Positions 37,213 to 47,409 are shown, counted from the stretch's first letter. The stretch: 64,000 nucleotides of DNA from Muribaculum sp. (GCA_023663735.1 JAMPGV010000004.1:1-64000); one strand, 5' to 3'. Program-made: numbers and translations. Notes: generated from the sequence alone by a model not told the origin.

Positions 37213-38556
37213 CTAATCTGAGCCATCCTGCATTTTCGCTTCCTCCCGAATCCGCTTCATATGTTCCCTGATTTTCACTTCATACCCGTTCCCCGAAGGC
37301 TTATAGAATTCCCTGCCGCTCAATTCATAGGGCAGATACTGCTGTTCCACGTAATTGTTGGGATAGTCGTGGGCGTATTTGTAGCCGGTGCCGCGTCCTA
37401 ACTTGGCCGCCCCCTTGTAATGGGCATCCTGCAGATGCGTCGGAATCGGCAGACTCCCGCTGCTTCTCACCTCCGCCATGGCTTGGGAGATGGCTTCCAC
37501 GCTGGCATTGGACTTGGGCGCGGAGGCCACATAGGCTGCCGCCTGCGCCAGAATGATCTGCGCCTCCGGCATTCCAATGCGCTCCGCCGCAAGCGATGCA
37601 CTGACCGCAACAGTCAATGCCTGTGGATCCGCATTTCCCACATCCTCCGCGGCGCAGATCATAATCCGTCTGGCCACGAACGTCACGCTCTCCCCCGCGT
37701 AGAGCATCCGGGCCAGATAATACACCGCCGCATCCGGGTCGGATCCCCGCATACTCTTGATAAAAGCGGAGATGGTGTCATAATGGCTGTCGCCGTTTTT
37801 GTCATAACGCACCGTCCGCTTCTGAATACACTCCTGCACCACGTCCAGCGTGATATGAATCTTGCCGTCAGCGCTCCGCTCGGTGGTCATCACGCCCAAT
37901 TCAATGGCGTTCAGCGCATGTCTGGCGTCCCCGCCCGAGAGATCCGCCAAGAAATCCAGCGCCTCCTCGTCGATCACCGCCTGATAGCTCCCCATGCCCC
38001 GCTCTTCGTCATAGACCGCCCTTTTCAGCAGTTCCTTCACCGCCCCCTGCGGAATGGGTTTCAGCTCGAAAATCATGGAGCGGGAGATCAATGCCCCGTT
38101 CACCTCAAAATAGGGATTCTCCGTGGTTGCCCCGATCAGGATCACGGTGCCGTCCTCCACAAAGGGGAGCAGATAGTCCTGCTGGCTCTTGTTAAAGCGG
38201 TGGATCTCGTCAATGAACAAAATCGTCCGCTTTCCGTACATCCCCTGCAGATCCTTCGCCTTCGCCACCACTTCCTCCATATCCTTCTTGCCCGCCACCG
38301 TGGCGTTGATCTGGGTAAACTCCGCGCTGGTGGTGCCTGCGATCACTTTGGCCAGCGTGGTCTTCCCCGTGCCGGGCGGCCCGTAGAAAATCACGGAACT
38401 GATTTTGTCCGCTTTGATGGCTCGGTACAAAAGCTTGTCCCTGCCGACGATATGCTCCTGCCCCACCACTTCCTCCAAGGTGCGGGGCCGCATTCTCGCC
38501 GCCAGCGGGGACTCCTTCTCCATATTGGTATTTCTCATATATTCAAACAAATCCAT
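37213..38556 (-). CDS. rarA: Replication-associated recombination protein A (RarA/MgsA)
   Basis: A 447-aa AAA+ clamp-loader-like ATPase acting at stalled forks. Walker A GPPGTGKTTLAKV, Walker B ILFIDEIHRFNKSQQD, sensor ATTENPYFEVNGALISR and the C-terminal tetramer domain (MRGSDPDAAVYYLARML, PTHLQDAHYKG) are present. The start at 38556 was chosen because upstream ATG codons overlap a terminator-like hairpin; its ribosome binding site is weak. Confidence 0.95.
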   Translation of the reverse strand: MDLFEYMRNTNMEKESPLAARMRPRTLEEVVGQEHIVGRDKLLYRAIKADKISSVIFYGPPGTGKTTLAKVIAGTTSAEFTQINATVAGKKDMEEVVAKAKDLQGMYGKRTILFIDEIHRFNKSQQDYLLPFVEDGTVILIGATTENPYFEVNGALISRSMIFELKPIPQGAVKELLKRAVYDEERGMGSYQAVIDEEALDFLADLSGGDARHALNAIELGVMTTERSADGKIHITLDVVQECIQKRTVRYDKNGDSHYDTISAFIKSMRGSDPDAAVYYLARMLYAGESVTFVARRIMICAAEDVGNADPQALTVAVSASLAAERIGMPEAQIILAQAAAYVASAPKSNASVEAISQAMAEVRSSGSLPIPTHLQDAHYKGAAKLGRGTGYKYAHDYPNNYVEQQYLPYELSGREFYKPSGNGYEVKIREHMKRIREEAKMQDGSD

Positions 38557-38587
38557 CTTTATCTGCCCGCTCTTTCCCCTGCTAAAA

Positions 38588-38619
38588 CAGAGCATATAGA
38601 TTGATTTCTATATGCTCTG
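38588..38619 (-). terminator. Terminator between comFB and rarA
   Basis: CAGAGCATATAGA and TCTATATGCTCTG form a 13-bp perfect stem with a 6-nt loop, followed by TTTT on the minus strand, 50 nt after comFB. Confidence 0.8.
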
Positions 38620-38670
38620 GCCTAATACGTCCTTTATAAAAGCTTGTCTGATGGCTGATCGGATAACGGA

Positions 38671-38967
38671 TTACATGGCATTCATATTGGGATTCGGATT
38701 GGCGTTTTTGTGCGGTGCGTTTCCCACAATCTCAATGCCCTTGCTCACCGCCACCGTGACCTCTATATCCCGCTGAACCTGATTCGCTTCAAACCGATAT
38801 AGCACTTTTCCCTTCATCGACTGTACATATTGCGCCGGAAGGCGGTTCAACGCATAGGTCGCTATATCCATGCGGCATTTATCGCATTTGCAATAGTTTG
38901 TACTCGGCCACAGCTGGTCGATCTTCTCCAATACCGTCTCTTCCATTAAATTTATCAGCCCCGTCAT
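38671..38967 (-). CDS. comFB: ComFB-family late competence protein
   Basis: A 98-aa protein with the ComFB pattern: LMEETVLEKIDQL, a Cys-rich metal-binding CKCDKCRMDIATYALNRLPAQYV, then a variable tail rich in Asn. Family members are linked to competence and, in some bacteria, bind cyclic di-nucleotides. No other competence gene lies near. The start has a GAGG site. Confidence 0.85.
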   Translation of the reverse strand: MTGLINLMEETVLEKIDQLWPSTNYCKCDKCRMDIATYALNRLPAQYVQSMKGKVLYRFEANQVQRDIEVTVAVSKGIEIVGNAPHKNANPNPNMNAM

Positions 38968-39040
38968 ACCGTTACCTCACGTGAAAAGCCTAAAGAAAAA
39001 ATACTCCTATTATCAATATACTCCTTTCGGCATCTAAAAG

Positions 39041-39083
39041 CAATCATTTATTAGAAAATGCATCTATTTTGAATAAATGATTG
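39041..39083 (-). terminator. Terminator after trpB2
   Basis: CAATCATTTATT and AATAAATGATTG (39041-39052 and 39072-39083) form a 12-bp stem with an inner AAAAT/ATTTT pair, followed by CTTTTAG on the minus strand. Confidence 0.7.
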
Positions 39084-39097
39084 AATAAAAATACAAA

Positions 39098-40471
39098 TTA
39101 TACTTGGGGAACTCCGGCCAGTCCCTTGGCCAGATCCTCGTCGGTGGGAATATAATCGCTCATCTCCCCGTTGTTGTAGCGCTCATACGCCACCATGTCA
39201 AAGTAGCCGGTACCGGTGAGTCCGAAGAGAATGGTCTTCTCCTCCCCCGTCTCCTTGCACTTCAGCGCCTCGTCCATCGCCACTTTAATGGCGTGGGAAC
39301 TCTCCGGCGCGGGCAGGATCCCCTCCACTCTGGCAAATTCTTCCGCCGCCTTGAACACGGAAGTCTGCTCCACGCTGACAGCCTCCATATAACCGTCCGC
39401 ATACAGCTGGGACAGCACCGAACTCATGCCGTGATAGCGCAGTCCCCCCGCGTGGTTGGCCGCAGGAATGAATCCGCTTCCCAGCGTGTACATCTTCGCA
39501 AGCGGACACACTTTTCCGGTGTCGCAGAAATCGTAGACATATTTTCCTCTGGTCAGGCTGGGGCAGGAAGCCGGTTCCACCGCAACAAACCGATAGTCCG
39601 CCTCACCCCGCAATTTTTCTCCCATAAACGGAGCGATCAGGCCGCCCAGATTGGAACCGCCGCCGGCACATCCGATGATCACATCGGGCTTGATGCCGTA
39701 TTTGTCCATGGCGGTCTTGGTCTCCAGACCGATCACGGATTGATGGAGCAGCACCTGTGTCAGCACGGAACCCAGCACATACCGGTATCCCTCCTGCGAG
39801 GTGGCCGCCTCCACTGCCTCCGAGATGGCGCATCCCAGACTTCCGGTAGTTCCCGGGAACTCCTCCAGAATCTTCCGCCCCACCGCGGTGGTGTCAGAAG
39901 GCGAGGGCGTCACATTCGCTCCGTAGGTTCTCATCACTTCTCTGCGAAACGGCTTCTGCTCATAGGAACATTTTACCATATATACCTGACAGTCCAGCCC
40001 CAGATACGCGCAGGCCATGGAGAGCGCCGTTCCCCACTGTCCCGCCCCGGTCTCCGTGGTCACGCCTTTCAGCCCCTGCTTCTTGGCATAATAAGCCTGT
40101 GCGATGGCCGAATTCAGTTTATGGCTGCCGCTTGTGTTGTTGCCCTCGAACTTATAATAGATCTTGGCGGGCGTCTGCAGTTTCTCCTCCAGACAATAGG
40201 CTCGCACCAAAGGAGAGGGACGGTACATCTTGTAAAACTTCCGAATCTCCTCCGGAATCTCAAAATACGCCGTCGCATCGTCCAGCTCCTGTCTGCACAG
40301 TTCCTCGCAGAAAATGCCGCTCATCTCCTCAAAGGTCAAAGGCTTTAGGGTGCCGGGATTCAGCAGGGGCGCGGGCTTGTTCTTCATGTCCGCGCGCATA
40401 TTGTACCAGCTGTCCGGCATCTCATGCTCTTCCAGATAAATTTTGTAAGGGATCGTCTTGTCTTTGTTCAT
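39098..40471 (-). CDS. TrpB2-type tryptophan synthase beta-like enzyme
   Basis: A 457-aa PLP enzyme of the TrpB2 (TIGR01415) class. The PLP lysine is in NNTSGSHKLNSAIAQA; the phosphate loop is GCAGGGSNLGG; GAGQWGTALSMACAYLGL precedes. TrpB2 proteins can make tryptophan from indole and serine without TrpA, and many act as indole scavengers. No other trp gene lies here. The start at 40471 has AGGAG; the 49-residue extension upstream is low complexity and not supported. Confidence 0.92.
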   Translation of the reverse strand: MNKDKTIPYKIYLEEHEMPDSWYNMRADMKNKPAPLLNPGTLKPLTFEEMSGIFCEELCRQELDDATAYFEIPEEIRKFYKMYRPSPLVRAYCLEEKLQTPAKIYYKFEGNNTSGSHKLNSAIAQAYYAKKQGLKGVTTETGAGQWGTALSMACAYLGLDCQVYMVKCSYEQKPFRREVMRTYGANVTPSPSDTTAVGRKILEEFPGTTGSLGCAISEAVEAATSQEGYRYVLGSVLTQVLLHQSVIGLETKTAMDKYGIKPDVIIGCAGGGSNLGGLIAPFMGEKLRGEADYRFVAVEPASCPSLTRGKYVYDFCDTGKVCPLAKMYTLGSGFIPAANHAGGLRYHGMSSVLSQLYADGYMEAVSVEQTSVFKAAEEFARVEGILPAPESSHAIKVAMDEALKCKETGEEKTILFGLTGTGYFDMVAYERYNNGEMSDYIPTDEDLAKGLAGVPQV

Positions 40472-40830
40472 ATTGTGCCGCTCCTGTTTTTTGTTTTCTT
40501 TTTTCAGTTCTTTTTCAGCTCTTTTTGCAGTTCTTTTTTGAGTTCTTCGACCTGTTGGCATTCCAGAAACAGCTTCCGTCAACTTCATTCCGTTTCCATC
40601 CGTTGGGTCAAACGGCACGTTTTAAAACCGCGCTTATGTATCATTATAGATTTAATCCTCAGATTTTGCAACTATAATTATACAAGCGTTTGCGAAACGT
40701 TTCCATTTGCAAACTCCTAACTATAATTATAAAGCTCCTGCAATAGTCCCCCGCACAGCCCTGCGATCAATACCGGGAAAATACCATTTCCGTTGACAGG
40801 AAGGCTGCCTGTTGTTCAAAAGGATGCTCG
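40472..40830. other. Spacer with end-only element derivative
   Basis: The 359 bp between trpB2 and the deacetylase hold a pyrimidine-rich low-complexity stretch (about 40490-40550) and the mini element at 40683-40718. I see no gene in it. Confidence 0.7.
40683..40718 (+). mobile_element. End-only derivative of the structured element (36 bp)
   Basis: CAAGCGTTTGCGAAAC at the left and ATTTGCAAACTCCT at the right are the two family ends joined by a few bases. It is flanked by a perfect 13-bp direct repeat, AACTATAATTATA, at 40670-40682 and 40719-40731. This is the clearest duplication of all copies. Confidence 0.75.
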
Positions 40831-41532
40831 TCAGTCAAACAGAATCTCCTCCACCGTCACAAACACATACCCCTCCTCCAGCAGTTCATCCACCGCCTTC
40901 AGCGCCGCCGTCACGCTGGTGTCATAATAATCATGCATCAAAATAATATCGTTCTCCCCGGTCTTGCTCACAATTTTCTCCGTGATGGAGGACACGTTCT
41001 TGGAACTCCAGTCCAGCGGATCCACCGTCCAGAGTACCGGGAACATGTTCAATTCCTTCTCAAAGGTTTTGTCCCAGGAACCATAAGGCGGACGCACATA
41101 CTGCACTTCCTCCCCCGTGATCTCCCGCAGCACCTCGTTGGTGGCGATCAGCTCCTCCTTAAACTTCTCGCGGTTGTGCTTGGTCAGCTGGATATGGCTG
41201 TAAGTGTGGTTCCCGATCAGATGCCCCTCCTCCTGCATTCTCTTGATTACGTCCGGATGGAGCTTGGCATGTTCCCCGGTGACGAAGAAGGTTGCCACCA
41301 CGCCCCGCTCTTTCAGCCCGTCCAAAAGCTGTTCCGTATAATAGGGATGGGGGCCGTCGTCAAAAGTCAGTGCGATTTTCCTCTCGTCCGCATCTTCCGG
41401 TTTGTCCTCCACCTGCTCCAGCGCTCTCCCCGCCGTATCCCGCATTTCACGCCCTCTCCCCGGAAAAAGGCACAAAAACAGCAATCCTATCGCCATATCG
41501 AAGATCAGGATTGCTGTTATCGTTTTCTTCAT
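40831..41532 (-). CDS. Polysaccharide deacetylase
   Basis: A 233-aa membrane-anchored NodB-domain enzyme. After an N-terminal helix (about 4-24), TFDDGPHP gives the catalytic base and metal Asp, NHTYSHIQL the metal His pair, RPPYGSWD motif 3 and MHDYYDTSV the motif 5 His region. Such enzymes remove acetyl groups from peptidoglycan or other amino sugars outside the cell. The start at 41532 has GGAG; upstream residues in this frame are not supported. Confidence 0.92.
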   Translation of the reverse strand: MKKTITAILIFDMAIGLLFLCLFPGRGREMRDTAGRALEQVEDKPEDADERKIALTFDDGPHPYYTEQLLDGLKERGVVATFFVTGEHAKLHPDVIKRMQEEGHLIGNHTYSHIQLTKHNREKFKEELIATNEVLREITGEEVQYVRPPYGSWDKTFEKELNMFPVLWTVDPLDWSSKNVSSITEKIVSKTGENDIILMHDYYDTSVTAALKAVDELLEEGYVFVTVEEILFD

Positions 41533-41636
41533 AGCAGACTCCGCAGCCCAACGCCTTGCTATAGTATATGCGTCGGCCCGCCGGGTATGCCCGCGTCTGC
41601 AGATTCTTTTCCCTTTCCGCCATCCGCGCCCGCCGC

Positions 41637-43619
41637 TCACAGACGGAATTTGTTGATTCGGTCGTTCAATTCTTTTACCTGTCCGGTCATATGCTCCGCC
41701 ATAGAGGAATTTTCCTTGGAGACCTCCGTGTTGGTTCTGACGATCTGATCGATCTCCTGCACGGAAGACGTCACGCGCTCGATATACTGCTCCTGATCCT
41801 GTATGACGTCGGCCATCTTCCGGATGGCGTCCCGTGCGGCCATAAAGCCCTCAAAGTTCTCGTGCAATACCGAGACGGTATTCTTCATGATGCCCATCCC
41901 TTCCTCGATGGCCTCATTGTTTTTCCCAACCATATCACCGATATTCTCGCTGGCCTTGGAAGTGTCCTCCGACAATCCCCGGATCTCCTCCGCCACCACG
42001 GCGAATCCCCTGCCCGCCTCTCCGGCTCTGGCCGCCTCGATGGAGGCGTTCAGAGCCAGCAGATTGGTCTGTTCATTGATCTCGTTAATCATCTGAAGGC
42101 ATCCGCCGATCTTGTCCGAACTGGAAGCGATCTCCTGCATCTTCCCGCTCAGTTCCGCGATCTGTTTCTCAAAAATGTCTTTGAGCTTGAGATTGTTGCT
42201 GTCCACCAGACCGATCACACGCTTCGCATCCTCGTTGGTCGCCTGAATATTCTCCTCCAAAATACGCATGTTTTCAGCCAGACTGTCAATGCTCTCCGCC
42301 TGTGTGACCGCCCCCTGCGCCACTTGGCCGGATGCGGAATTGACCTGCCCCGACAACTCGCTGAAACGGCTGGCGCTGCTGTCGATATCCCGCACCAGCG
42401 CGCCGAGATTGTGGGTGATCTCCTCGATCCCCTGCCGAAGCTGCACAAAATCGCCCCGATACTCCACCTCGGGAACCGCCGCCAGATTGCCGCCGGCCAC
42501 CTCGTTCAGGATTCTCGCAACATCCTGCACATAAGCGTTCACGGTGCGGGTCGTCACGTTCAAGGAGTCTTGAAGCACCTTGATCTCATAGCTGACTTCC
42601 TCCTCGTCGAAGACCACATCCAGACGCCCCTGCGCCACCGTCGGCAGTTTATCCGCAAAATTCTCCAGAGGCTTAAACCATTTTCCGATGATCCGGCTGT
42701 TCCTGCGGCTGACGTAAGTCAAGCTCAGCCCGAAGAGCAGCACGTAAGAACACAATACCACAAACAACAGGCTGTATGCCTTCAGCCAGCTTTTCACCAC
42801 ATAGACCTGAAAACGCGAATCGCCGACTTGTACGCTCCGCACGGTCTTAAGCTGTCTGTCATAATCCAAAAGCGTGGCCGTCCGATCCCCCGTGGCTTTC
42901 CGGTAGGCGGTATCTTGCACTTCCGTGCCGCCCTCGCCGCTGAGCTGGTACTCCTCGAACGGATGAGTGACAATCACTCCGGTCTCGTCCGCCAGAAAAG
43001 CATACTCGCTTCCCTGATAACTCTCCTGCAGAACCGCAGTCAATTTATCCATATACAGATCAATGCCGAACACGCCCACCGGACGGCCGTCGATCACAAC
43101 GCGCTTGCTGAACGTAATACAGTATCCGCCGGTCTGTTCGTCCGCATAAGGCGCGGTGATGTGGATATCGTCATTGTCGATGGCGCTGCTGTACCATTCT
43201 CTGCCCGCCACGTCAAAATCCGCAGGCGGCTGCCATCCGTTGTTCATCAACACCAATCCGGGCAGTCCGGGATCGGAAAGATAGGTGCAGGAAATATCGC
43301 TGTACCGCTGCGTGATGCTGTCGAGATATGCGATCGTGGCCGCGCCGTCCTGATACAGGTTTCCCTGCGCTTCCAGACTATTCACGAACATGTTCAGAAT
43401 ACTTTCCTTCTCCAAAATCCACATCTGCACCTGATCGCGGTACTCCCCCGCCTCCAGATTCGTCTGTCTGTCGGCCAGAACAATTGTCAGATACATCATG
43501 CCCACAAAACCGACCACCATCGTACAGGTCAGGACGATGCTGATATTTTTGTTGATAATCCTGCTGAGGAGCGCGCTATACTTTGGTAAATTCTGTTCTT
43601 CTGCTTTTGTCTCCGACAT
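41637..43619 (-). CDS. Methyl-accepting chemotaxis protein
   Basis: A 660-aa receptor. A first helix (about 25-47), a ~230-residue dCache-type ligand domain, a second helix (about 278-300), a HAMP-like linker, then a long signalling coiled coil with the hairpin tip EAARAGEAGRGFAVVAEEIRGLSEDTS. No CheR-binding pentapeptide is visible. It lies 32 nt after the giant secreted protein gene on the same strand, so it is likely co-transcribed with it. Confidence 0.95.
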   Translation of the reverse strand: MSETKAEEQNLPKYSALLSRIINKNISIVLTCTMVVGFVGMMYLTIVLADRQTNLEAGEYRDQVQMWILEKESILNMFVNSLEAQGNLYQDGAATIAYLDSITQRYSDISCTYLSDPGLPGLVLMNNGWQPPADFDVAGREWYSSAIDNDDIHITAPYADEQTGGYCITFSKRVVIDGRPVGVFGIDLYMDKLTAVLQESYQGSEYAFLADETGVIVTHPFEEYQLSGEGGTEVQDTAYRKATGDRTATLLDYDRQLKTVRSVQVGDSRFQVYVVKSWLKAYSLLFVVLCSYVLLFGLSLTYVSRRNSRIIGKWFKPLENFADKLPTVAQGRLDVVFDEEEVSYEIKVLQDSLNVTTRTVNAYVQDVARILNEVAGGNLAAVPEVEYRGDFVQLRQGIEEITHNLGALVRDIDSSASRFSELSGQVNSASGQVAQGAVTQAESIDSLAENMRILEENIQATNEDAKRVIGLVDSNNLKLKDIFEKQIAELSGKMQEIASSSDKIGGCLQMINEINEQTNLLALNASIEAARAGEAGRGFAVVAEEIRGLSEDTSKASENIGDMVGKNNEAIEEGMGIMKNTVSVLHENFEGFMAARDAIRKMADVIQDQEQYIERVTSSVQEIDQIVRTNTEVSKENSSMAEHMTGQVKELNDRINKFRL

Positions 43620-43651
43620 TTGGATGATCCTCCTTCTCATTTGTTACGCGG

Positions 43652-46600
43652 CTATTTGATCTTGATCGTCACTTTGGACGTGGCGTTTTCCACAAAACTG
43701 TACCCGTAAACATAATTGTATTTTACATACCCGGTAAAACGCGTCTTCTTAAGCTGTTCCCGCTCTTCCTCCGTCACCGATTCTTTCAGCCGGATGACGG
43801 CTTTCGTCCGCCCGCCGTTCTCGTCCTCGAGATAACACAATTCAAAATAGTTGTTAAAATCATTGGCCTTCCCGCCCACATTTGCATTGAGCAGCTGCGC
43901 GTCAAAATCCGGCAGGAACTCTGAGGGTGTGCATTTTAGTTCCACGAAATCGCCCTTGGAGAGATCCAGCGTGTAGGAAGCCGCGATTTTGACCGGGGAC
44001 GCCTTGTTCACTTTCACTGTGACGGAGGCCGGCTTGCACATCAGCACGCCGTCTCTGCAAAATGCGATCTTATATTGATAGCTGCCCGGCTTGAGGTCGC
44101 TGCCCGGCTCCGCGTTGAGTTTGAAGGTTCTCTCCGCCGGGTTAAAATCGCTGATAAACAACTTCGGACCCGATTTGGAGATCTGTGCAAGCTGGATCTC
44201 ATCGAAACTGCCGTAGCTGTACTGATACGTGAGCTGCTGCATAGGAACCTCCAGTCCGTCCTCCCCCTCTTCTAACTCCAGAGGATGCGTATATTTGTTG
44301 CTGTAAAGTTTACCGTTTATCAGTTTCAGCGAAGGAGCCGCCTCATAGACCTCATCCTCCCAGCCGGTATTGATCAGTTTTAAAGTACCCGACACCGAAG
44401 AACCGGACTTGATCTTGATCTTCAGCTCCGTGGTCTTGGCGCTTGGCGTGACCAGACAGTATTCTCCCTCCGTCTTAATTTTTCCGCCCTTCACCGTATA
44501 GGACAGATCAAACCACTCATTATAATAGCGCGCTCCGCCGGTCGTCTTAAAGCCCATTTTCAGCTTCAGCACGGAACCTCTGGGTGCATTGTAGGTGAGC
44601 TGCGCCTCCCCGTTTTTGATCTGGCTCTGAGCGTTCCCGGCAATCTCGAATCCGTCGCTGGTGATCTCGGAGAGCTGATAGGTAATGTTAGAGGCCGAAG
44701 GAAGCGAGATCGTCAATTTCAGCGTCTTTGACTTCTTCCCGCCGTCTCTGGTGACGGCTTTCAGCGTGACGCTGGCGCATTTGCGCACATGCAGATAATG
44801 CATCCCGTCCGCCTCGTCCTGCGCGGCATAGACCTTAGCGGTGTTCTTGGCGTTGTCAGCCGGTGTGACATCGACATACTGGTTGATGACATTGCCGTTT
44901 TGGTCGAACACCACCACCCGCGCGCCCTCGGCCTGATCCGCAGTAATCTTGGTTCCGTAGGTCTTGCCCTTCGCATCAATCTGACTGATCGTTTTTCCGT
45001 CTTTTACCAGACGCATCATAGTGGGTACCAGCGTGGTGGACACAATTTCCACATGCGCCGCGGCCACTGTTTCATTTCCGTCAAAATCCGCCGCCGTGAT
45101 CACGATGGCAATGTGGTTATTGCTGGTATCGGGATCCACATAATAGCCCTTTTTCACCGTGACTTTTCCGCTCTTGTTGACGGAAATGTTGTTCCGGACA
45201 TTGTCCGTCGGCTCCACCACCGCATAGCCGAACTCGGAATTGTCCGGCACCGCCGAATACACCTCATAGGTGAACTTTTGCGTTTTGGCTTTCTGGTTGT
45301 CCGCATAGCCGTATCCGACGGGAACGGCGCTGAACGTGATATTTTTACTGTTGACTCCCACCTGTTCGGTGATGCCGGAAGTGTCGATTTGCCAGATTCC
45401 CGCATAGACCGTCAGGGTAAAGGAAGTATTGGCCTGATACATGGTGCCGCCCTGCGGGGAACCCGCCGTGGCCTCCTCGCCGATCCCGGCGTAGACCACC
45501 ACCTGATACTTGCCGGGCGCGACGTCCTCTGCGGCAGAGATATAAAGCTCGTCGTTGTCGTTCCGGAAGGTGCAGGTCAGACCGCTGCAGACGCCGCCTC
45601 CGGCGTCGTAGGCAACGGCGGTCAGATCATGGATATAGCTGGCCTTCTTGCTGTATTTGGCAAGCCCCGCAAACACATTCTCCTGCCCGCTGTAGATCGT
45701 CGTCTTCTTCTTGGTAAATCCCAGTTTATCCTCATAGTACAGGTTCTTCGTGGCGAAAGTCTTGACCACCGTATTGCCCGCAAGCGCCGCCTCCAGCGGT
45801 TCCTCCACAGAGGTGTCTGCATCGGGAACCTGAAGCTGTCTGTCAAGATGCACCATGCGCACCGCAAACTCATAATGACAGGCGGTGGGCGCGGACAGAT
45901 CCCCGTCGTTCACCTGCACGGCTCTGCTCTGGGTGTTCTGATTCTCCACTTTCGGGATATAGAAATATCTCGGCCCGCTGCCGGAACCGGCGGGAAGCGT
46001 CTCTCCCTCCGCCGGATAGGGCATCACCCGCACCTCATAATATGCGGCTTCCTCCTCCGTGCCGTCGCTTCCGTTGGGTACCGCCGTAAAATTCAACACA
46101 ACTTCTTTATAGCCCTGCGCGCTGCTGGCCAGACTTTTCAGCCGAAGCCCCGCCTCGCCGGTGAGTTTTGCCTTTCTGGAATCGCCGTAGGCAATCGCAT
46201 AGGACGCATCCTCCGGATCGACAACGACAAAATCCGCGCTCTCGCTCACGGTAAACGTATACCGATTGTCATAATCAAGCTCCATGGCCGTGTAAACCGG
46301 ATTCCCCTTGGCGTCCCGGCTCACCATGGCCAGCGCATAGCCGGGTTTGGTCACCTTGATCGAAACCTCGCTCCCCACCGGAGCCGTTCCGTCCGCCCCG
46401 ACGCCTGAGACCACCGCCTCTCCCTTCACCGCCACGGACACCGCATCCGCAAGAGCTGTCAGCTCCACAAGACAGGGCGCGTCCTTGGTGGTGGAGAGCT
46501 GCTCCAAATCCAGCTCCAGCCGATAGATCCATCTTCCCTTTTGCAGCCGCCGTTCCTGCTTCTCCGCAAGGCATCCCGCAAGCTGCTCCGGAATCCGAAG

Positions 46601-46960
46601 CCTGTATCCATACCGCACGGACGCCTCAAATACAAGCTTGGGCGTCTCGGACAGATTCACCCGGTAAATCGTCTCGGCCGACGCATAGTCGATCGCCCGA
46701 ATCCCGTCCATGTCGGGAATCGTGACGGCCACGTCTCCTCCATTATCCGAAAATACCACATATTGGTATGCGGCCTGACGTTCGTCTCCCAGAAGGCCGC
46801 CCCACGTCTCGTCAGCGCCGTCGATCGTTCCCGAACCCGCCGCGCTCATTTCCTCCGGCAGGACGATGGTTCCGGCTCCCGCCTGTATCTCCGGCGCAGT
46901 TCCCGCCAGAAGCGCCGCCGCCAGCACGCCTGAAATCCACTTTTTCACAGTCCTCTTCAT
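43652..46960 (-). CDS. Giant secreted beta-sandwich protein, unknown function
   Basis: A 1102-aa secreted protein. The signal peptide ends near IQA-GAGT. The rest is beta-rich with several Ig/fibronectin-like stretches (YTFTVSESADFVVVDPEDAS, KVTVKKGYYVDPDTSNNHIAIVITAADFDGNETV, YQYKIAFCRDGVLMCKPASVTVKVNKAS). No enzyme motif, sortase signal or S-layer repeat was recognised. Its ATG overlaps the VanZ stop as ATGA. A chemoreceptor follows at 32 nt. It may be a surface or matrix component; the pairing with a receptor is suggestive but unproven. Confidence 0.85.
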   Translation of the reverse strand: MKRTVKKWISGVLAAALLAGTAPEIQAGAGTIVLPEEMSAAGSGTIDGADETWGGLLGDERQAAYQYVVFSDNGGDVAVTIPDMDGIRAIDYASAETIYRVNLSETPKLVFEASVRYGYRLRIPEQLAGCLAEKQERRLQKGRWIYRLELDLEQLSTTKDAPCLVELTALADAVSVAVKGEAVVSGVGADGTAPVGSEVSIKVTKPGYALAMVSRDAKGNPVYTAMELDYDNRYTFTVSESADFVVVDPEDASYAIAYGDSRKAKLTGEAGLRLKSLASSAQGYKEVVLNFTAVPNGSDGTEEEAAYYEVRVMPYPAEGETLPAGSGSGPRYFYIPKVENQNTQSRAVQVNDGDLSAPTACHYEFAVRMVHLDRQLQVPDADTSVEEPLEAALAGNTVVKTFATKNLYYEDKLGFTKKKTTIYSGQENVFAGLAKYSKKASYIHDLTAVAYDAGGGVCSGLTCTFRNDNDELYISAAEDVAPGKYQVVVYAGIGEEATAGSPQGGTMYQANTSFTLTVYAGIWQIDTSGITEQVGVNSKNITFSAVPVGYGYADNQKAKTQKFTYEVYSAVPDNSEFGYAVVEPTDNVRNNISVNKSGKVTVKKGYYVDPDTSNNHIAIVITAADFDGNETVAAAHVEIVSTTLVPTMMRLVKDGKTISQIDAKGKTYGTKITADQAEGARVVVFDQNGNVINQYVDVTPADNAKNTAKVYAAQDEADGMHYLHVRKCASVTLKAVTRDGGKKSKTLKLTISLPSASNITYQLSEITSDGFEIAGNAQSQIKNGEAQLTYNAPRGSVLKLKMGFKTTGGARYYNEWFDLSYTVKGGKIKTEGEYCLVTPSAKTTELKIKIKSGSSVSGTLKLINTGWEDEVYEAAPSLKLINGKLYSNKYTHPLELEEGEDGLEVPMQQLTYQYSYGSFDEIQLAQISKSGPKLFISDFNPAERTFKLNAEPGSDLKPGSYQYKIAFCRDGVLMCKPASVTVKVNKASPVKIAASYTLDLSKGDFVELKCTPSEFLPDFDAQLLNANVGGKANDFNNYFELCYLEDENGGRTKAVIRLKESVTEEEREQLKKTRFTGYVKYNYVYGYSFVENATSKVTIKIK

Positions 46961-47409
46961 ATGTTTGTACCAGCTTTCCTTCTCAGTCTCCGCGCGGCGC
47001 AGATCACCGCTGTCAGAATACAGGCTCCCAGAGTAAAGCCCGCCAGATCAATCCAGACGTCCCCCACCGAAGAAAACCGCCCCGGAGAGCCTGCCTGAAT
47101 CGACTCGTCTGCCAGCGCGGTAAACACCCCTATCAAAATGCCGTTGCCGATCTCGGAACGCCTCCATCTGCCATACGCCCAAAATACCAGCGCCGCACAC
47201 ATCCCCTCCAATGCGTACTCCGCAAGATGTGCCGCCTTCCGGATCGCCTGCTCCAGAACCGGGTGAGCCGGCTGCAGGAATTCATTTACCATTTCCGTGA
47301 CTTTCACGCTGCGCTCTCCCGAGCGGTCCGCATCCTGCAGCGAATTGCCCCAGATAAACAGAATACAGACCGCCAGAGGGATGAGAGTCAATACCCTATA
47401 TCTCTTCAT
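46957..47409 (-). CDS. VanZ-like family membrane protein
   Basis: A 150-aa integral membrane protein with about four helices. The VanZ pattern is WGNSLQDADRSGERS, RKAAHLAEYALEGMCAAL and ADESIQAGSPGRFSSVGDVWIDLAGFTLG. VanZ confers low teicoplanin resistance in enterococci; most homologues have no known role. It lies 20 nt after the sugar kinase and overlaps the next gene. Confidence 0.9.
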   Translation of the reverse strand: MKRYRVLTLIPLAVCILFIWGNSLQDADRSGERSVKVTEMVNEFLQPAHPVLEQAIRKAAHLAEYALEGMCAALVFWAYGRWRRSEIGNGILIGVFTALADESIQAGSPGRFSSVGDVWIDLAGFTLGACILTAVICAARRLRRKAGTNI

